Numbered from the stretch's first letter, positions 33,426-42,102 are shown. The stretch: 64,000 nucleotides of DNA from Pinibacter soli (GCF_029961145.1 NZ_JASBRG010000007.1:1933487-1997486); one strand, 5' to 3'. Program-made: numbers and translations. Notes: generated by a model from the sequence alone, not told the origin.

Positions 33426-33495
33426 AAGTTGAAAATTGAAAATGAGAGTACACTCTTAGGTTAATTTTCAACTTTCAACTTTCAATTTTCAACTA
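33421..33495. repeat. Inverted GAAAGTT/GAAAATT arrays, mltG / BrkB
   Basis: Left arm 33421-33446 overlaps the mltG stop. Right arm 33461-33495 (TTCAACT words) ends 8 nt before the next ATG. Together they can fold the whole 78-nt gap into one hairpin. Confidence 0.85.
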
Positions 33496-33503
33496 CTAAA
33501 CGC

Positions 33504-34481
33504 ATGACAAAGTTGCAACGCATCTTAATTTCAACTGGCCCTATTAATTATTTAATAGAGAAAAGCAAGGTGTGGGAACTACCGGGCTTTCAGGGTTTGT
33601 GTTTGTATGATGTGGTGTCGTTTTTTGGAACACGTGTTAAAGAAGTTGGTTTGAGTGAAAGAGCAGCAGCAATTTCCTTTAATTTATTGATGGCGATTCC
33701 AGCGGCGACGATTTTCCTTTGCACGCTTATTCCTTACATGCCGGTGTCAAAACTGATTACACGTGAGTTACTTCTGCTAACAAGAGACATTACGCCTAAC
33801 CTTAACACTTATTTGCTGGTAAAAGATTTCCTTGTCGACTTCCTTGACACCCCGCGGGAAGGCTTGCTGTCATTGGGTTTCGTGTTGGTGATGTTCACTT
33901 CTTCCAATGCAATGATCGGTGTCATGCGTTCCTTCAACAGATCATTGATGCACTCAACGAAACGTAATTTCTTTCAGAAAAGATGGGTGGCGCTCAAACT
34001 TACAGTGCTACTTATTTTCCTGATCATTGCAACCGTTATGCTGTTGGTAACCCAAGGTGCGGCGCTAAAATGGATCCTGAAAGCAATGCACATGCACAGA
34101 ACGGATGCCTGGACGATGTTCTTTATTAAATTCATCCGCTTTATTATTATCGTGGCATTGTTCTTTTACGGCATTTCGTTTATGTATAAATATGCCCCTG
34201 CAGTAAAAAACAGGCAAAAATTGAATACACCGGGCAGTATTCTGGCAACATTTCTAACGGTTTTGCTCACTCTTGCTTTCTCATACTGGGTTAACAAGTT
34301 TGGTAACTACAACAAGATCTATGGTTCCATTGGTACCATTATTATCCTAATGGTGCTTATATTCTTAAATTCTCTTGTACTATTGATCGGATACGAATTG
34401 AATGTGAGCATTCAATCCCTGAAGATAATAGCAGCCAATAGAAAGCAAGATCACGAGCAGGAATTGCAGAAAGCAAGGTAA
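33504..34481 (+). CDS. YihY/BrkB-family inner-membrane protein
   Basis: A 325-residue polytopic protein with six membrane segments. Family signatures are the N-terminal ERAAAISFNLLMAIPAATIFL, the middle LFYGISFMYKYAPAVKN and the C-terminal GSIGTIIILMVLIFLNSLVLLIGYELN. The family was once called ribonuclease BN in error; its function is unproven, with transport or envelope roles proposed. It follows mltG by 78 nt, and no terminator separates them apart from the inverted array. Confidence 0.93.
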   Translation: MTKLQRILISTGPINYLIEKSKVWELPGFQGLCLYDVVSFFGTRVKEVGLSERAAAISFNLLMAIPAATIFLCTLIPYMPVSKLITRELLLLTRDITPNLNTYLLVKDFLVDFLDTPREGLLSLGFVLVMFTSSNAMIGVMRSFNRSLMHSTKRNFFQKRWVALKLTVLLIFLIIATVMLLVTQGAALKWILKAMHMHRTDAWTMFFIKFIRFIIIVALFFYGISFMYKYAPAVKNRQKLNTPGSILATFLTVLLTLAFSYWVNKFGNYNKIYGSIGTIIILMVLIFLNSLVLLIGYELNVSIQSLKIIAANRKQDHEQELQKAR

Positions 34482-34664
34482 ATTTCCTCCCTCCGTACTT
34501 ACCTTACATGCAGCTTTTATATGCATTTAATAGTCTTATCATTGGAAATAAGCGTTTGCTCTTATGCGTTGATTTATAAATATTTATAATACACATATAA
34601 ACCGTATCCCAGCTCTTATATTCTATTTTTTGTATAACTTTATTAAGCCTTAAAATTCACTTAT

Positions 34665-35270
34665 ATGAAAACAAAATTGATCACCCTGTTGCTCGGTATA
34701 TTTGCCCTTAGCTCATCGGTCCATGCGCAAAATGGCCTTGCAATAGGATCTGCTTTGCCAAAAGCAACAATTAAAATGAAGGACGTATCAGGCAAAGTTG
34801 TTTGCCTTGACGATGCAAAAGAATCAAACGGATTACTTGTAATGTTCAGCTGCAATACCTGTCCATACGTTATCAAAAATCAACAACGCACAAAAGATAT
34901 CTGCGAATATGCTAAAAGCAAAAACATTGGTGTTATTATTCTGAATGCAAACGAAGGCAACAGAGCAAATGAAGACTCTTTTGCTTCAATGAAAGAATAC
35001 GCAAAAGCGCAGAACTATAAATGGTTTTATGCAGTGGACAGCAACAATGATCTCGCAGATGCATTTGGTGCTAACAGAACGCCTGAATGTTTTTTATTTG
35101 ATAAAAATGGCAAACTCGTTTATCACGGCGCCATCGACGACAGCCCTTCCGACGAAACCAAAGTAAGCCGTCATCATTTACAGGAAGCCATGAACGAAAC
35201 CCTCGCCGACAAACCGGTTACAGTGAAAGAAACAAGATCTGTGGGGTGTGTGATTAAGAGGAAGGGGTAA
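34665..35270 (+). CDS. Exported thioredoxin-like/redoxin protein
   Basis: A 201-residue protein with a signal peptide ending SSSVHAQ (about residue 22). The redoxin-type thioredoxin fold has the active site MFSCNTCPY, with the Cys-Asn-Thr-Cys pair at about 65-68, the downstream RTPECFLFDKNGKLVYHGAI, and an additional cysteine near the C-terminus (SVGCVIKRKG). The family is annotated as thioredoxin or peroxiredoxin-like; its periplasmic partner is unknown. It is monocistronic and ends at a strong bidirectional terminator. Confidence 0.9.
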   Translation: MKTKLITLLLGIFALSSSVHAQNGLAIGSALPKATIKMKDVSGKVVCLDDAKESNGLLVMFSCNTCPYVIKNQQRTKDICEYAKSKNIGVIILNANEGNRANEDSFASMKEYAKAQNYKWFYAVDSNNDLADAFGANRTPECFLFDKNGKLVYHGAIDDSPSDETKVSRHHLQEAMNETLADKPVTVKETRSVGCVIKRKG

Positions 35271-35323
35271 GCCCAATTTGAAAATGAGAAGCTTTGGGTC
35301 TTAACTTCTCTACTAATTTCAAT

Positions 35324-35370
35324 AATGAAAAAGGGTCGAACATTATTAAAATGTTCGACCCTTTTTCATT
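35324..35370. terminator. Perfect 20-bp bidirectional terminator
   Basis: Arms 35324-35343 and 35351-35370 are exactly complementary (AATGAAAAAGGGTCGAACAT and inverse) around a 7-nt loop, with A/T tails on both sides. It separates the convergent thioredoxin-like gene and exbD. An AAATTTGA-type array (35371-35403) lies between it and the exbD stop. Confidence 0.88.
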
Positions 35371-35406
35371 ATCAAATTTTCAAATCTTCAAATTCTCAAA
35401 TTATTT

Positions 35407-35808
35407 CTACTGGCCAGCCTTATCAACCGCCAGTACCGTTCTCGCGCCAAGCTCACGTGCTACACGCATTACAGCCACTACGTTTTCTACGGGCACCACT
35501 TTATCCGCATTGATCACAATAGAAGGTTGATCTGTTTCTTTTGCCAGAATTGGTTGCAATTTTTGTTTTAATTCTTCCAGCGTCACCTTGGTTGTACCAA
35601 CATAAAAGTTATTGTTTACATCAATAGAAACAACCACCGTTTGCTTTGCCTTTGTATCACTTTTGGCCTTTGGCTGCGAAAGCTTGATCACATTGGGATT
35701 TGCCAACGTTGACACAATAAGGAAGAACAACAAGAGTATGAACAATATATCGTTGAGCGCACCTGTGTGCACCTCTGCATGCGATCTTAATCTTCTTTTT
35801 AAATTCAT
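35407..35808 (-). CDS. ExbD/TolR-family biopolymer transporter
   Basis: A 133-residue protein with one N-terminal membrane segment (LNDILFILLLFFLIVSTL, with the conserved Asp that couples proton flow) and a periplasmic ExbD domain ending ARELGARTVLAVDKAGQ. It follows the ExbB-like gene on the same strand, 63 nt apart with a palindrome between them. ExbB-ExbD energises TonB or Tol systems, here possibly SusC receptors. No tonB is adjacent, so a TolQR role is equally possible. Confidence 0.94.
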   Translation of the reverse strand: MNLKRRLRSHAEVHTGALNDILFILLLFFLIVSTLANPNVIKLSQPKAKSDTKAKQTVVVSIDVNNNFYVGTTKVTLEELKQKLQPILAKETDQPSIVINADKVVPVENVVAVMRVARELGARTVLAVDKAGQ

Positions 35809-35830
35809 TATTCAAATTTTGATTAGTGGG

Positions 35831-35849
35831 AGACGCGTTCAATGCGTCT
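35831..35849. repeat. AGACGC palindrome, copy 2
   Basis: AGACGCGTTCAATGCGTCT, preceded on the minus strand by GTAG as in copy 1 at 12792-12811. It lies inside the exbB-exbD gap just after the exbB stop. Confidence 0.75.
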
Positions 35850-35871
35850 CTACAGTACCCATCATTTATCA

Positions 35872-36579
35872 TTATCTCGTCGGTTCCTGCAATATATCAA
35901 TAAACTCTGCGCTTGCAGCTTCCATTTTGTTAGCATTTTTATCGATTTGCGCGTTCAAAAAGCTGTAGCCAACATAAGCGATCAAACCGATGATAAGCCC
36001 GCTTGCAGAAGTGATCATCTTCACATAAATACCACCGGCGATGGTGCTCAAAGTATATTCTCCTGTGGACGAAATTCCATAAAACAATTGCACCATACCT
36101 ACGATTGTTCCCAAAAACCCAAACATGGGAGCAATACCGGCGATCAAAGACAATGCAGAAAGGTTTTTCTCCATTTTGTACATCTCAAGTTTCCCAACAT
36201 TTTCCATGCTTTTTTCAATAGCGTCAATTGGTTTGCCTATGCGCTGTAAGCCTTTATCGATCATTCTTGCAACAGGGTTATCGGTATTTTTTGCCAATGC
36301 CCTTGCCGAAGAAATATTTCCCGCCAAAATATTATCGCGAATAATGTTAATAAAATTCGGATCTACTTTGCTTGCTTTATTAATAGCGATCCATCTTTCG
36401 AAGAAAAAATAAATAGCCAGTACCAAAAGTAAAAACAGCGGAATCATCAAAATACCACCCTGCATTAGCAGGCCCCATAAGTTCATCTGAGGCGCAGGAG
36501 TAGCTGCCGTTGTGGCTGTGTGTGTAGAATCAATCAATCGTTTTGCGGAATCTGTGATCTGCAATAAGAAAATATTCAT
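35872..36579 (-). CDS. ExbB/TolQ/MotA-family proton channel protein
   Basis: A 235-residue protein with three membrane segments (LLMQGGILMIPLFLLLVLAI near residue 35, then two in the C-terminal half). The MotA/TolQ/ExbB signature GIAPMFGFLGTIVGMVQLF is followed by LIIGLIAYVGYSFLN. It works with the ExbD-like protein encoded just downstream to use proton-motive force for outer-membrane transport. The N-terminus has an Ala/Thr-rich exported stretch, common in Bacteroidota homologues. Confidence 0.95.
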   Translation of the reverse strand: MNIFLLQITDSAKRLIDSTHTATTAATPAPQMNLWGLLMQGGILMIPLFLLLVLAIYFFFERWIAINKASKVDPNFINIIRDNILAGNISSARALAKNTDNPVARMIDKGLQRIGKPIDAIEKSMENVGKLEMYKMEKNLSALSLIAGIAPMFGFLGTIVGMVQLFYGISSTGEYTLSTIAGGIYVKMITSASGLIIGLIAYVGYSFLNAQIDKNANKMEAASAEFIDILQEPTR

Positions 36580-36598
36580 GTAAGGCTGTTTATTTGAA

Positions 36599-36606
36599 CA
36601 AAAATA
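36599..36606 (-). promoter_or_regulatory. Putative -7 element of exbB-exbD
   Basis: TATTTTTG on the minus strand, 19 nt before the exbB ATG. A TTTG lies at only 11 nt, so the -33 part is doubtful. Confidence 0.45.
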
Positions 36607-36703
36607 AAAGAACTAAGCAAACGATGCTCCAATTCTATGCTCAACGTGAAAAAACATGGTTAATTGTTGATAAAATTGTGTATTGGCAGGCTTTTAACAA
36701 TTC

Positions 36704-36793
36704 AAAGTAAAAAGTAAAAAATCAAAAGTCAAAAATGGCCTCCTGGTTGCAACTTTCCCAATTTTTGACTTTTGATTTTTTACTTTTTACTTT
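36704..36793. repeat. 33-bp perfect inverted repeat of AAAAGTA/AAAATCA words
   Basis: Left arm 36704-36736 and right arm 36761-36793 are complementary over 33 bp around a 24-nt loop. The right arm touches the TAA stop of the SPFH gene (36794-36796). The arms consist of the same heptamers as at 23914-24008. Confidence 0.9.
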
Positions 36794-37723
36794 TTAATTC
36801 CCCGTTCCCGCTTGCCTCACCATCATCGCCTGTATCTGTTTCATCGTTTTCTCCATACCATCTGCACTACCATCCAGGAAAATGACGTTTCCTTTGCCGT
36901 ATTCAGCGAAGTTTTTGACAGCTTCTGTCCACATGCTGAACAGGATTACGTTCGTGTCAAGATTTGCTTGTTTCATTTCAGCAGCGGCCTGGCTCATACC
37001 CTTTGCCACTTCTTCACGGAAAAGCGCCACACCCTGCCCGCGCAATCTTGCCGCTTCGCGTTCTGCTTCTGCAGCAATTTTGATCGCATTACCTTCTGCT
37101 TCTGCAGCTTTGGTTTTTGTGATCAGCATTGCCTGCCCCTCATTTTCAGCAGCAGCTTTCAGGTTGTTGCTTGCCACCACTTTGCTCATACTTTCCAGAA
37201 TCGCTTTATCAAATGTGATGTCGTTTATCTGCAAATCGATCAGGTGATAACCCCACTCTTCCAATAAAAGATCGATCTGCTCTTTTACGTATTCAACGAT
37301 CTCTCTTCTCAATGCAAGGATCTCTGCTTGCCTTTTCGTGGCAACAAAAGAACGGATCGTTCCTTCGATGGTTCTGGAAAGCGCCTGCATCAAATCCCTT
37401 TCACTGATAAATTTAAAGGCTACCTTTTTTATTGTTTCGTCTTGTTCGTTTTGAACAGCATACAGCAACATGCTTTTAAAATAAACATTCGCCTGATCTG
37501 CTGTTACTGCCTGGAACTCCATTTCCACGGAACGATTTTGTATGGAAACTCGTTTGGAGATCTGATCAAGGAAAGGAATAATAACGTTAAGACCGGGATG
37601 TAATACACGCTGGTATTTACCAAAACGGGTAACTACGCCAACCGTTCCCTGGGCAATCGTTTTAAGGCCCATTAGAATAATCAACAGGACAACGGCCAAA
37701 ATAATTAAGGGGGTTGAGACCAT
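36794..37723 (-). CDS. SPFH/Band 7 (stomatin-like) membrane protein
   Basis: A 309-residue protein with one N-terminal membrane anchor (residues 4-22). A Band 7 domain follows (GTVGVVTRFGKYQRVLHPGLNVIIPFLD, then VSIQNRSVEME). An Ala/Glu-rich coiled coil (ALRREIVEYVKEQ, then AEAEGNAIKIAAEAEREAAR) drives oligomerisation. It resembles E. coli QmcA and slipins, which form membrane microdomain cages and interact with FtsH-type proteases. An NfeD partner is not adjacent. The role is inferred from the family. Confidence 0.94.
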   Translation of the reverse strand: MVSTPLIILAVVLLIILMGLKTIAQGTVGVVTRFGKYQRVLHPGLNVIIPFLDQISKRVSIQNRSVEMEFQAVTADQANVYFKSMLLYAVQNEQDETIKKVAFKFISERDLMQALSRTIEGTIRSFVATKRQAEILALRREIVEYVKEQIDLLLEEWGYHLIDLQINDITFDKAILESMSKVVASNNLKAAAENEGQAMLITKTKAAEAEGNAIKIAAEAEREAARLRGQGVALFREEVAKGMSQAAAEMKQANLDTNVILFSMWTEAVKNFAEYGKGNVIFLDGSADGMEKTMKQIQAMMVRQAGTGN

Positions 37724-37752
37724 AATTTAGAATTTAGGATTGAAAATACAGC

Positions 37753-37922
37753 TTTAGCGTGAATGGTCAATCGAGAAACGTGAATCATGAATCTTGAGTG
37801 CAGCAGCAAAACAAAATCCGGCAGTGCTTTTTTCTAAAAAATAAAGAAGTTACAACACGGGGAAGAAAAAACCACAGCTTGGGTCTCCCAATTCACGTTT
37901 CACCATTCACCTTTCACGTGTT
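37753..37922. repeat. Inverted GTGAATGGT / ATTCACC word arrays
   Basis: The left part (37757-37797) has GTGAATC/GTGAATG words. The right part (37889-37922) has TTTCACG/TTCACCA words and ends at the ypdA -7 element. A small copy lies at 739-766. Arms are degenerate. Confidence 0.65.
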
Positions 37923-37929
37923 AAATTTG
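37922..37929 (+). promoter_or_regulatory. Putative -7 element of ypdA
   Basis: TAAATTTG four bases before the ATG at 37934, predicting leaderless transcription. The preceding sequence is a repeat array with no TTG at -33. Confidence 0.5.
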
Positions 37930-37933
37930 AAAA

Positions 37934-38923
37934 ATGAACAACCATTACAACATCATAATTATTGGCGGCGGCCCGATCGGGCTTGCTTGTGCACTAGAAG
38001 CAAAAAAGGCAGGACTTAATTACCTTATTATTGAAAAAGGTTGCCTGGTAAATTCGCTGTATAACTATCCCATGAACATGACCTTTTTCTCTACCTCTGA
38101 GAAAATTGAAATTGGAGAAATACCTTTTGTCTCCAACAATATAAAACCAACGAGACCCGAGGCACTCGAATATTACAGACGCGTGGCAACGTCCAATCAA
38201 TTAAAAATTAACCTGCAGGAAAAGGTAGAAAGAGTGAAGCAAACGGCTAAGCACAATTACGAAGTTGTTACATCAAAAAATTTCTACTACGCCCAGAATG
38301 TGATCATCGCAACAGGGTTTTACGACATTCCCAACTTAATGAACATCTCCGGCGAAGATTTACCTAAAGTTGCACATTACTATAAGGATCCACACTTTTA
38401 TGCGATGCAAAAAGTACTGGTAGTAGGTGCGGCAAACTCTGCTGTGGATGCTGCATTGGAAACCTTCCGCAAAGGCGCTGAAGTGACTATGGTTGTCAAA
38501 GGCCCAGCCATTGGCGAAAGGGTGAAATATTGGGTGAAACCAGATATTGAAAACAGGATTAAGGAAGGCAGCATCAAAGCATATTTCAATTCAACGGTCA
38601 CGGCTATTCGCGGAAAGGATGTGGACATTCAAACGACTGATGGAATTGTAACCGTCCCGAATGATTATGTCATCGCAATGACGGGCTATCAACCAAATTT
38701 TGAGTTCCTGAAAAATATTGGCATCGAATTATCAGACGATGCCGATTTGTGCCCCACTTACAATCCGGATACAATGGAAACAAATTTGCCAGGCATTTAT
38801 CTCGCAGGTGTTGTGTGCGGAGGCATGAATACACACGTGTGGTTCATTGAAAACTCAAGGGTGCACGCAGAGAAGGTAGTGAAGGATATTGTGGTGAAGA
38901 ACAGCAAGCTGGAGGACGCTTAA
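37934..38923 (+). CDS. ypdA: YpdA-family FAD/NADPH oxidoreductase (putative bacillithiol disulfide reductase)
   Basis: A 329-residue flavoprotein. The FAD-binding motif is IIIIGGGPIGLACALEAKKA (residues 7-26), the NADPH-binding motif VVGAANSAVDAALE (about 163-176), and the second FAD segment TNLPGIYLAGVVCGG. Like YpdA/Bdr it lacks the redox CxxC of thioredoxin reductase. In other bacteria it reduces bacillithiol disulfide; use of bacillithiol here is inferred. It is convergent with pepT. Confidence 0.9.
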   Translation: MNNHYNIIIIGGGPIGLACALEAKKAGLNYLIIEKGCLVNSLYNYPMNMTFFSTSEKIEIGEIPFVSNNIKPTRPEALEYYRRVATSNQLKINLQEKVERVKQTAKHNYEVVTSKNFYYAQNVIIATGFYDIPNLMNISGEDLPKVAHYYKDPHFYAMQKVLVVGAANSAVDAALETFRKGAEVTMVVKGPAIGERVKYWVKPDIENRIKEGSIKAYFNSTVTAIRGKDVDIQTTDGIVTVPNDYVIAMTGYQPNFEFLKNIGIELSDDADLCPTYNPDTMETNLPGIYLAGVVCGGMNTHVWFIENSRVHAEKVVKDIVVKNSKLEDA

Positions 38924-38944
38924 GAGAGGCTGCGCCTATTTTTC

Positions 38945-39108
38945 TTTGCCACTGAGGCACAGAAGGCACTGAGTTTTACCAAGAATGTCTATGAAAGGTA
39001 TAAAGAAGTTTATCGGTCAAATGATAAACAGTTTATAGTTCAGTCCTCATGTATCATAGTTTTTCCGCTAGCAATAACTCTGTACTATCTGTGCTTCTGT
39101 GGCAAATC
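38945..39108. repeat. Inverted GCCACTGAGGCACAGAAGGC-type repeat
   Basis: The left part (38945-38973) has TTTGCCACTGAGGCACAGAA and similar; the right part (39088-39108) has the inverse, CTGTGCTTCTGTGGCAAA. It occupies the gap between the convergent ypdA and pepT genes. No coding potential. Confidence 0.65.
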
Positions 39109-39122
39109 CAAAAGCGAAGCTT

Positions 39123-40370
39123 TTAACTTCTTTCCTCCCACAATCTCGCCAAATGCACCAAAGTCTCAACACTTTTTTGCATGTCTTGTATGCTCACATA
39201 TTCGTGTTTGCTGTGCAGCGCCATTTCGCCCGTAAACAAATTAGGGCAAGGTAAACCCATGTATGAAAAACGTGAGCCATCTGTGCCGCCACGTATAATC
39301 AGTTTTGCAAAGTCAATTCCCGCTCTTTTGATTGCATCCTCTGCAAACTGCGTCACCTGAGGGTTTTGATCTAACACTTCTTTCATATTTCGGTATTGCT
39401 CTTTCACAACAAAATCTGCTTTTGCGCCAGGAAATTTTTTCACGGTAGCTTCCAATTGTTGTTGCAAAAAGCTTTCGTATTCTTTCAATTTCGCCGTAAC
39501 AAAATCGCGAATAATGAAACTTACGGTAACTTTTTCCGCAATACCTTCAATATGTATTGGATGAACAAATCCTAATCTACCGTCTGTAGTTTCAGGAGAC
39601 AACGCATCTTTAGGCAACGAATCCAAAAAGCTTGATGCAACTTTTAAAGCATTGACCAGTTTATCTTTCGCTGTTCCCGGATGTGCAATAATCCCGTAGA
39701 TATTAATCGTAACACCATCAGCAGAAAAGTTTTCATCTTCCAATGATCCCAACTCGCCGCCATCAAGTGTGTACCCGAAATCAGCGCCAAGTTTTTTCAT
39801 ATCTACTTTATCAACACCACGACCTATCTCTTCATCAGGTGTAAAGAGAATTTTAATTTCTCCGTGTTTAATTTCCGGATGAGTAATCAGGAAATTCGCC
39901 AGATCCATGATGATCGCAACACCAGCCTTATCATCTGCACCCAGCAAAGTATTTCCGGATGCGGTGATGATATCGTCTCCTATTTTGGTTTTCAAATAAG
40001 GATGTTCTTTTGTGGTGATCACTTGTGTATTGTCGTCTGGCAAAATAATATCACTGCCATCGTAATTTTTATGCACGATTGGCTTTACATCTTTGCCACT
40101 GCAATCCGGCGCTGTATCTACATGGGAGCAGAAACAAATAACAGGAACCTTTTTGTCCGTATTAGAAGGTATCGTTGCGTACACATATCCAAACTCATCA
40201 AGATGCGCATCCTCAACACCAATGGCTTTCAATTCCGTTACCAATATACGGCTGAGATCTTTCTGCTTTTCAGTTGATGGTTGTGTTTTAGAATGCGGAT
40301 CGCTCTGTGTGTCTATTTGCACGTACCGTAAAAATCTTTCCGTAACTGTATATTGATAATTTTGGAACAT
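39123..40370 (-). CDS. pepT: Peptidase T (tripeptide aminopeptidase, M20B)
   Basis: A 415-residue cytosolic dizinc aminopeptidase that releases the N-terminal residue of tripeptides. Zinc-site motifs are CFCSHVDTAPD, GADDKAGVAI and FTPDEEIGRG, which has the catalytic Glu pair. IIRGGTDGSRFSYMGLPCPN and ALHSKHEYVS complete the metal site. Length is standard for PepT. Its ATG is only 32 nt from that of the divergent CPBP gene, so both promoters share or overlap the coding ends. Confidence 0.97.
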   Translation of the reverse strand: MFQNYQYTVTERFLRYVQIDTQSDPHSKTQPSTEKQKDLSRILVTELKAIGVEDAHLDEFGYVYATIPSNTDKKVPVICFCSHVDTAPDCSGKDVKPIVHKNYDGSDIILPDDNTQVITTKEHPYLKTKIGDDIITASGNTLLGADDKAGVAIIMDLANFLITHPEIKHGEIKILFTPDEEIGRGVDKVDMKKLGADFGYTLDGGELGSLEDENFSADGVTINIYGIIAHPGTAKDKLVNALKVASSFLDSLPKDALSPETTDGRLGFVHPIHIEGIAEKVTVSFIIRDFVTAKLKEYESFLQQQLEATVKKFPGAKADFVVKEQYRNMKEVLDQNPQVTQFAEDAIKRAGIDFAKLIIRGGTDGSRFSYMGLPCPNLFTGEMALHSKHEYVSIQDMQKSVETLVHLARLWEERS

Positions 40371-40377
40371 AATTGGA

Positions 40378-40385
40378 TATTTTTG
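40378..40385 (+). promoter_or_regulatory. Putative -7 element of the CPBP gene
   Basis: TATTTTTG, 17 nt before ATG 40403, with a TTG at 40353-40355 (22-nt spacer). The -33 part would lie inside the 5' end of pepT. It lies between a possible TTG start (40373) and the ATG, favouring the ATG. Confidence 0.5.
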
Positions 40386-40402
40386 GGCAAATTAACGCAT
40401 CT

Positions 40403-41311
40403 ATGGAATCTGTCAATCAACAAAAGAGGAGTTTCTTTAAGCAGGGCTGGGTTAGAGCCATCGGTTTACTGGCTGCTTTTTTATTGATGAATATTGTGGT
40501 TGGGCTTATTTTCGCGAGCTACGTGATGGCTGAGCATGCTGAAGAAATCAAAAATAAAACCTTCGATTTGCAGGATGCCTTGTCAGGCCCATTGTTCCGC
40601 CCGCTCACATTGCTTGCCGTTACTATTATCGGCTTCGTGTTGGTTTGGCTCTTCACCAAATTCTTTGATAAACGTTCCGTTTATTCGCTGGGATTTCAAT
40701 GGCAAGGCTATGCAAGCCAGGCGGGCGTAGGCTTTTCACTACCTTTTATTTTACTCGGCATTGGCACGCTGATCTTGTCTTATTCAAAATATCTCACGTG
40801 GACAGACATTCATTTCGATGGAACACTGTTTTTTATTAATGTAGTTTTAATGCTTTTGGTAGCATTTGGAGAAGAACTTATTTTCAGGGGTTACGTACTT
40901 AATAATCTGATGCAGTCACAAAAAAGACGTGTTGCCTTGCTCACCAGCGCATTGTTATTTGCAACTTTTCATATGGGAAGTCCTGGTGCAAACATATTAC
41001 CATTGATAAATGTATTTCTTGCAGGATTGTTGCTGGGTGTAAACTATAGTCATACCCGAAACCTGTGGTTTGGAATAGCTTTTCATTTTGCATGGAATTT
41101 TTTCCAGGGACCTGTCTTAGGCTACAAAGTGAGCGGCAAAGTTTTCGGAAGCATTTTAGAACAGGATTTACAGGGACCTGCATTGTTAACCGGAGGGAAG
41201 TTTGGATTTGAGGGTTCTACCCTTTGCACAGTAATGACGCTAATTACAGCAATTTTGCTGGAGTGGTTGTATGTATCGAAAACTGAGAAAGTAGTGAGTG
41301 TTGAGTTATGA
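40403..41311 (+). CDS. CPBP-family intramembrane metalloprotease
   Basis: A 302-residue polytopic protein from the ATG at 40403; a TTG 30 nt upstream would put a promoter element inside the gene. The Abi/CAAX protease motifs are present: AFGEELIFRGYVL (EExxxR), FATFHMGSPG (FxxxH) and FHFAWNFFQG (HxxxN). Roles of bacterial members are mostly unknown. The last codons GAG TTA TGA are the first words of the GAGTTAT array. Confidence 0.93.
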   Translation: MESVNQQKRSFFKQGWVRAIGLLAAFLLMNIVVGLIFASYVMAEHAEEIKNKTFDLQDALSGPLFRPLTLLAVTIIGFVLVWLFTKFFDKRSVYSLGFQWQGYASQAGVGFSLPFILLGIGTLILSYSKYLTWTDIHFDGTLFFINVVLMLLVAFGEELIFRGYVLNNLMQSQKRRVALLTSALLFATFHMGSPGANILPLINVFLAGLLLGVNYSHTRNLWFGIAFHFAWNFFQGPVLGYKVSGKVFGSILEQDLQGPALLTGGKFGFEGSTLCTVMTLITAILLEWLYVSKTEKVVSVEL

Positions 41312-41388
41312 GTAATGAGTTATGGATGGCTGAAATTGCCAACAACTATAAACAAACAACTCATCACTCATAACTCACTACTCAAAAC
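41292..41388. repeat. Inverted GAGTTAT arrays between convergent genes
   Basis: The left arm (41292-41325) starts inside the CPBP gene and supplies its stop. The right arm (41355-41388, words AACTCAT and ACTACTC) ends 6 nt from the stop of the next gene. The two arms are near complements. Confidence 0.85.
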
Positions 41389-41394
41389 CCAAAA

Positions 41395-42003
41395 TTATTT
41401 TTTCGCAACTCGCTTCTTCGACTGCTGTTGCTGCTGTTTTTTCACTGCAGCTGCTGCTTCTGCCTCCTGCTGTTTTTTTAAGTCATCTTCGTAAACAACA
41501 GTACGTTTTGGGATAATTAATTCATCAGAAATATCGCGCATTACTTCTCTTGCATTAATGAGCATCCCTTCGGAAATTTCAACAAACTTCCAGGAGACAC
41601 CTTCGTCTTCGGATTTACCAACAACATACGTTGTAACCCAGGCTTTGCGTTCATTGTAATACACTTCTTTTATTTTCTCCACCACACACTGCCAGGCATT
41701 GTCCTTGGAAACAATTTGCAACACATGCTGGGTGGAAACTTTTTCGCCAATATCCTGGTTAAGTACCATCCACAGGCGTTCTGCATAATCAATAACGCCG
41801 GCTTTACCGCCTAAGAACTTTATAAGTCCGGGTTGAGTTAGCGACACATACTGATCCCACAATTTGTTTTGATAAGCTTTGTCCAGGCTGTCTGCAAAAT
41901 ACGCAGCTCTCTGCTTAATAAATGCGCTGTCGAGTTCCTGCGCGTTGGACATAAGAGGGCATAGAAAGAGAAGAACTAATACTCGGGTACATATTGTTTT
42001 CAT
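41395..42003 (-). CDS. Exported protein of unknown function with charged/Gln-rich tail
   Basis: A 202-residue protein from the ATG at 42003 (MKTICTRVLVLLFLCPLMSN, then AQ as the signal cleavage site); the ATG at 42066 adds an implausible leader. The middle part (LWDQYVSLTQPGLIKFLGGK, then YVVGKSEDEGVSWKFVEIS) resembles the small alpha/beta fold of NTF2-like or secreted stress proteins, without a named family. The C-terminal 40 residues are Lys/Gln/Ala-rich (AEAAAAVKKQQQQQSKKR). An intrinsic terminator separates it from slyD. Confidence 0.78.
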   Translation of the reverse strand: MKTICTRVLVLLFLCPLMSNAQELDSAFIKQRAAYFADSLDKAYQNKLWDQYVSLTQPGLIKFLGGKAGVIDYAERLWMVLNQDIGEKVSTQHVLQIVSKDNAWQCVVEKIKEVYYNERKAWVTTYVVGKSEDEGVSWKFVEISEGMLINAREVMRDISDELIIPKRTVVYEDDLKKQQEAEAAAAVKKQQQQQSKKRVAKK

Positions 42004-42032
42004 CGGATCGAATTTGAACACAAAATAAAAAA

Positions 42033-42077
42033 ACTGCTGAAAGAAAAGTATAGTATTTACACTCAACTTTCAGCAGT
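42033..42077 (-). terminator. Intrinsic terminator after slyD-like gene
   Basis: ACTGCTGAAAG and its inverse (42067-42077 and 42033-42043) form an 11-bp stem with a 23-nt loop. On the minus strand the stem is followed by a run of T (TTTTTTTATTTT). Confidence 0.85.
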
Positions 42078-42102
42078 AATTTATCTATTTGTTCAAAAGA
42101 AA

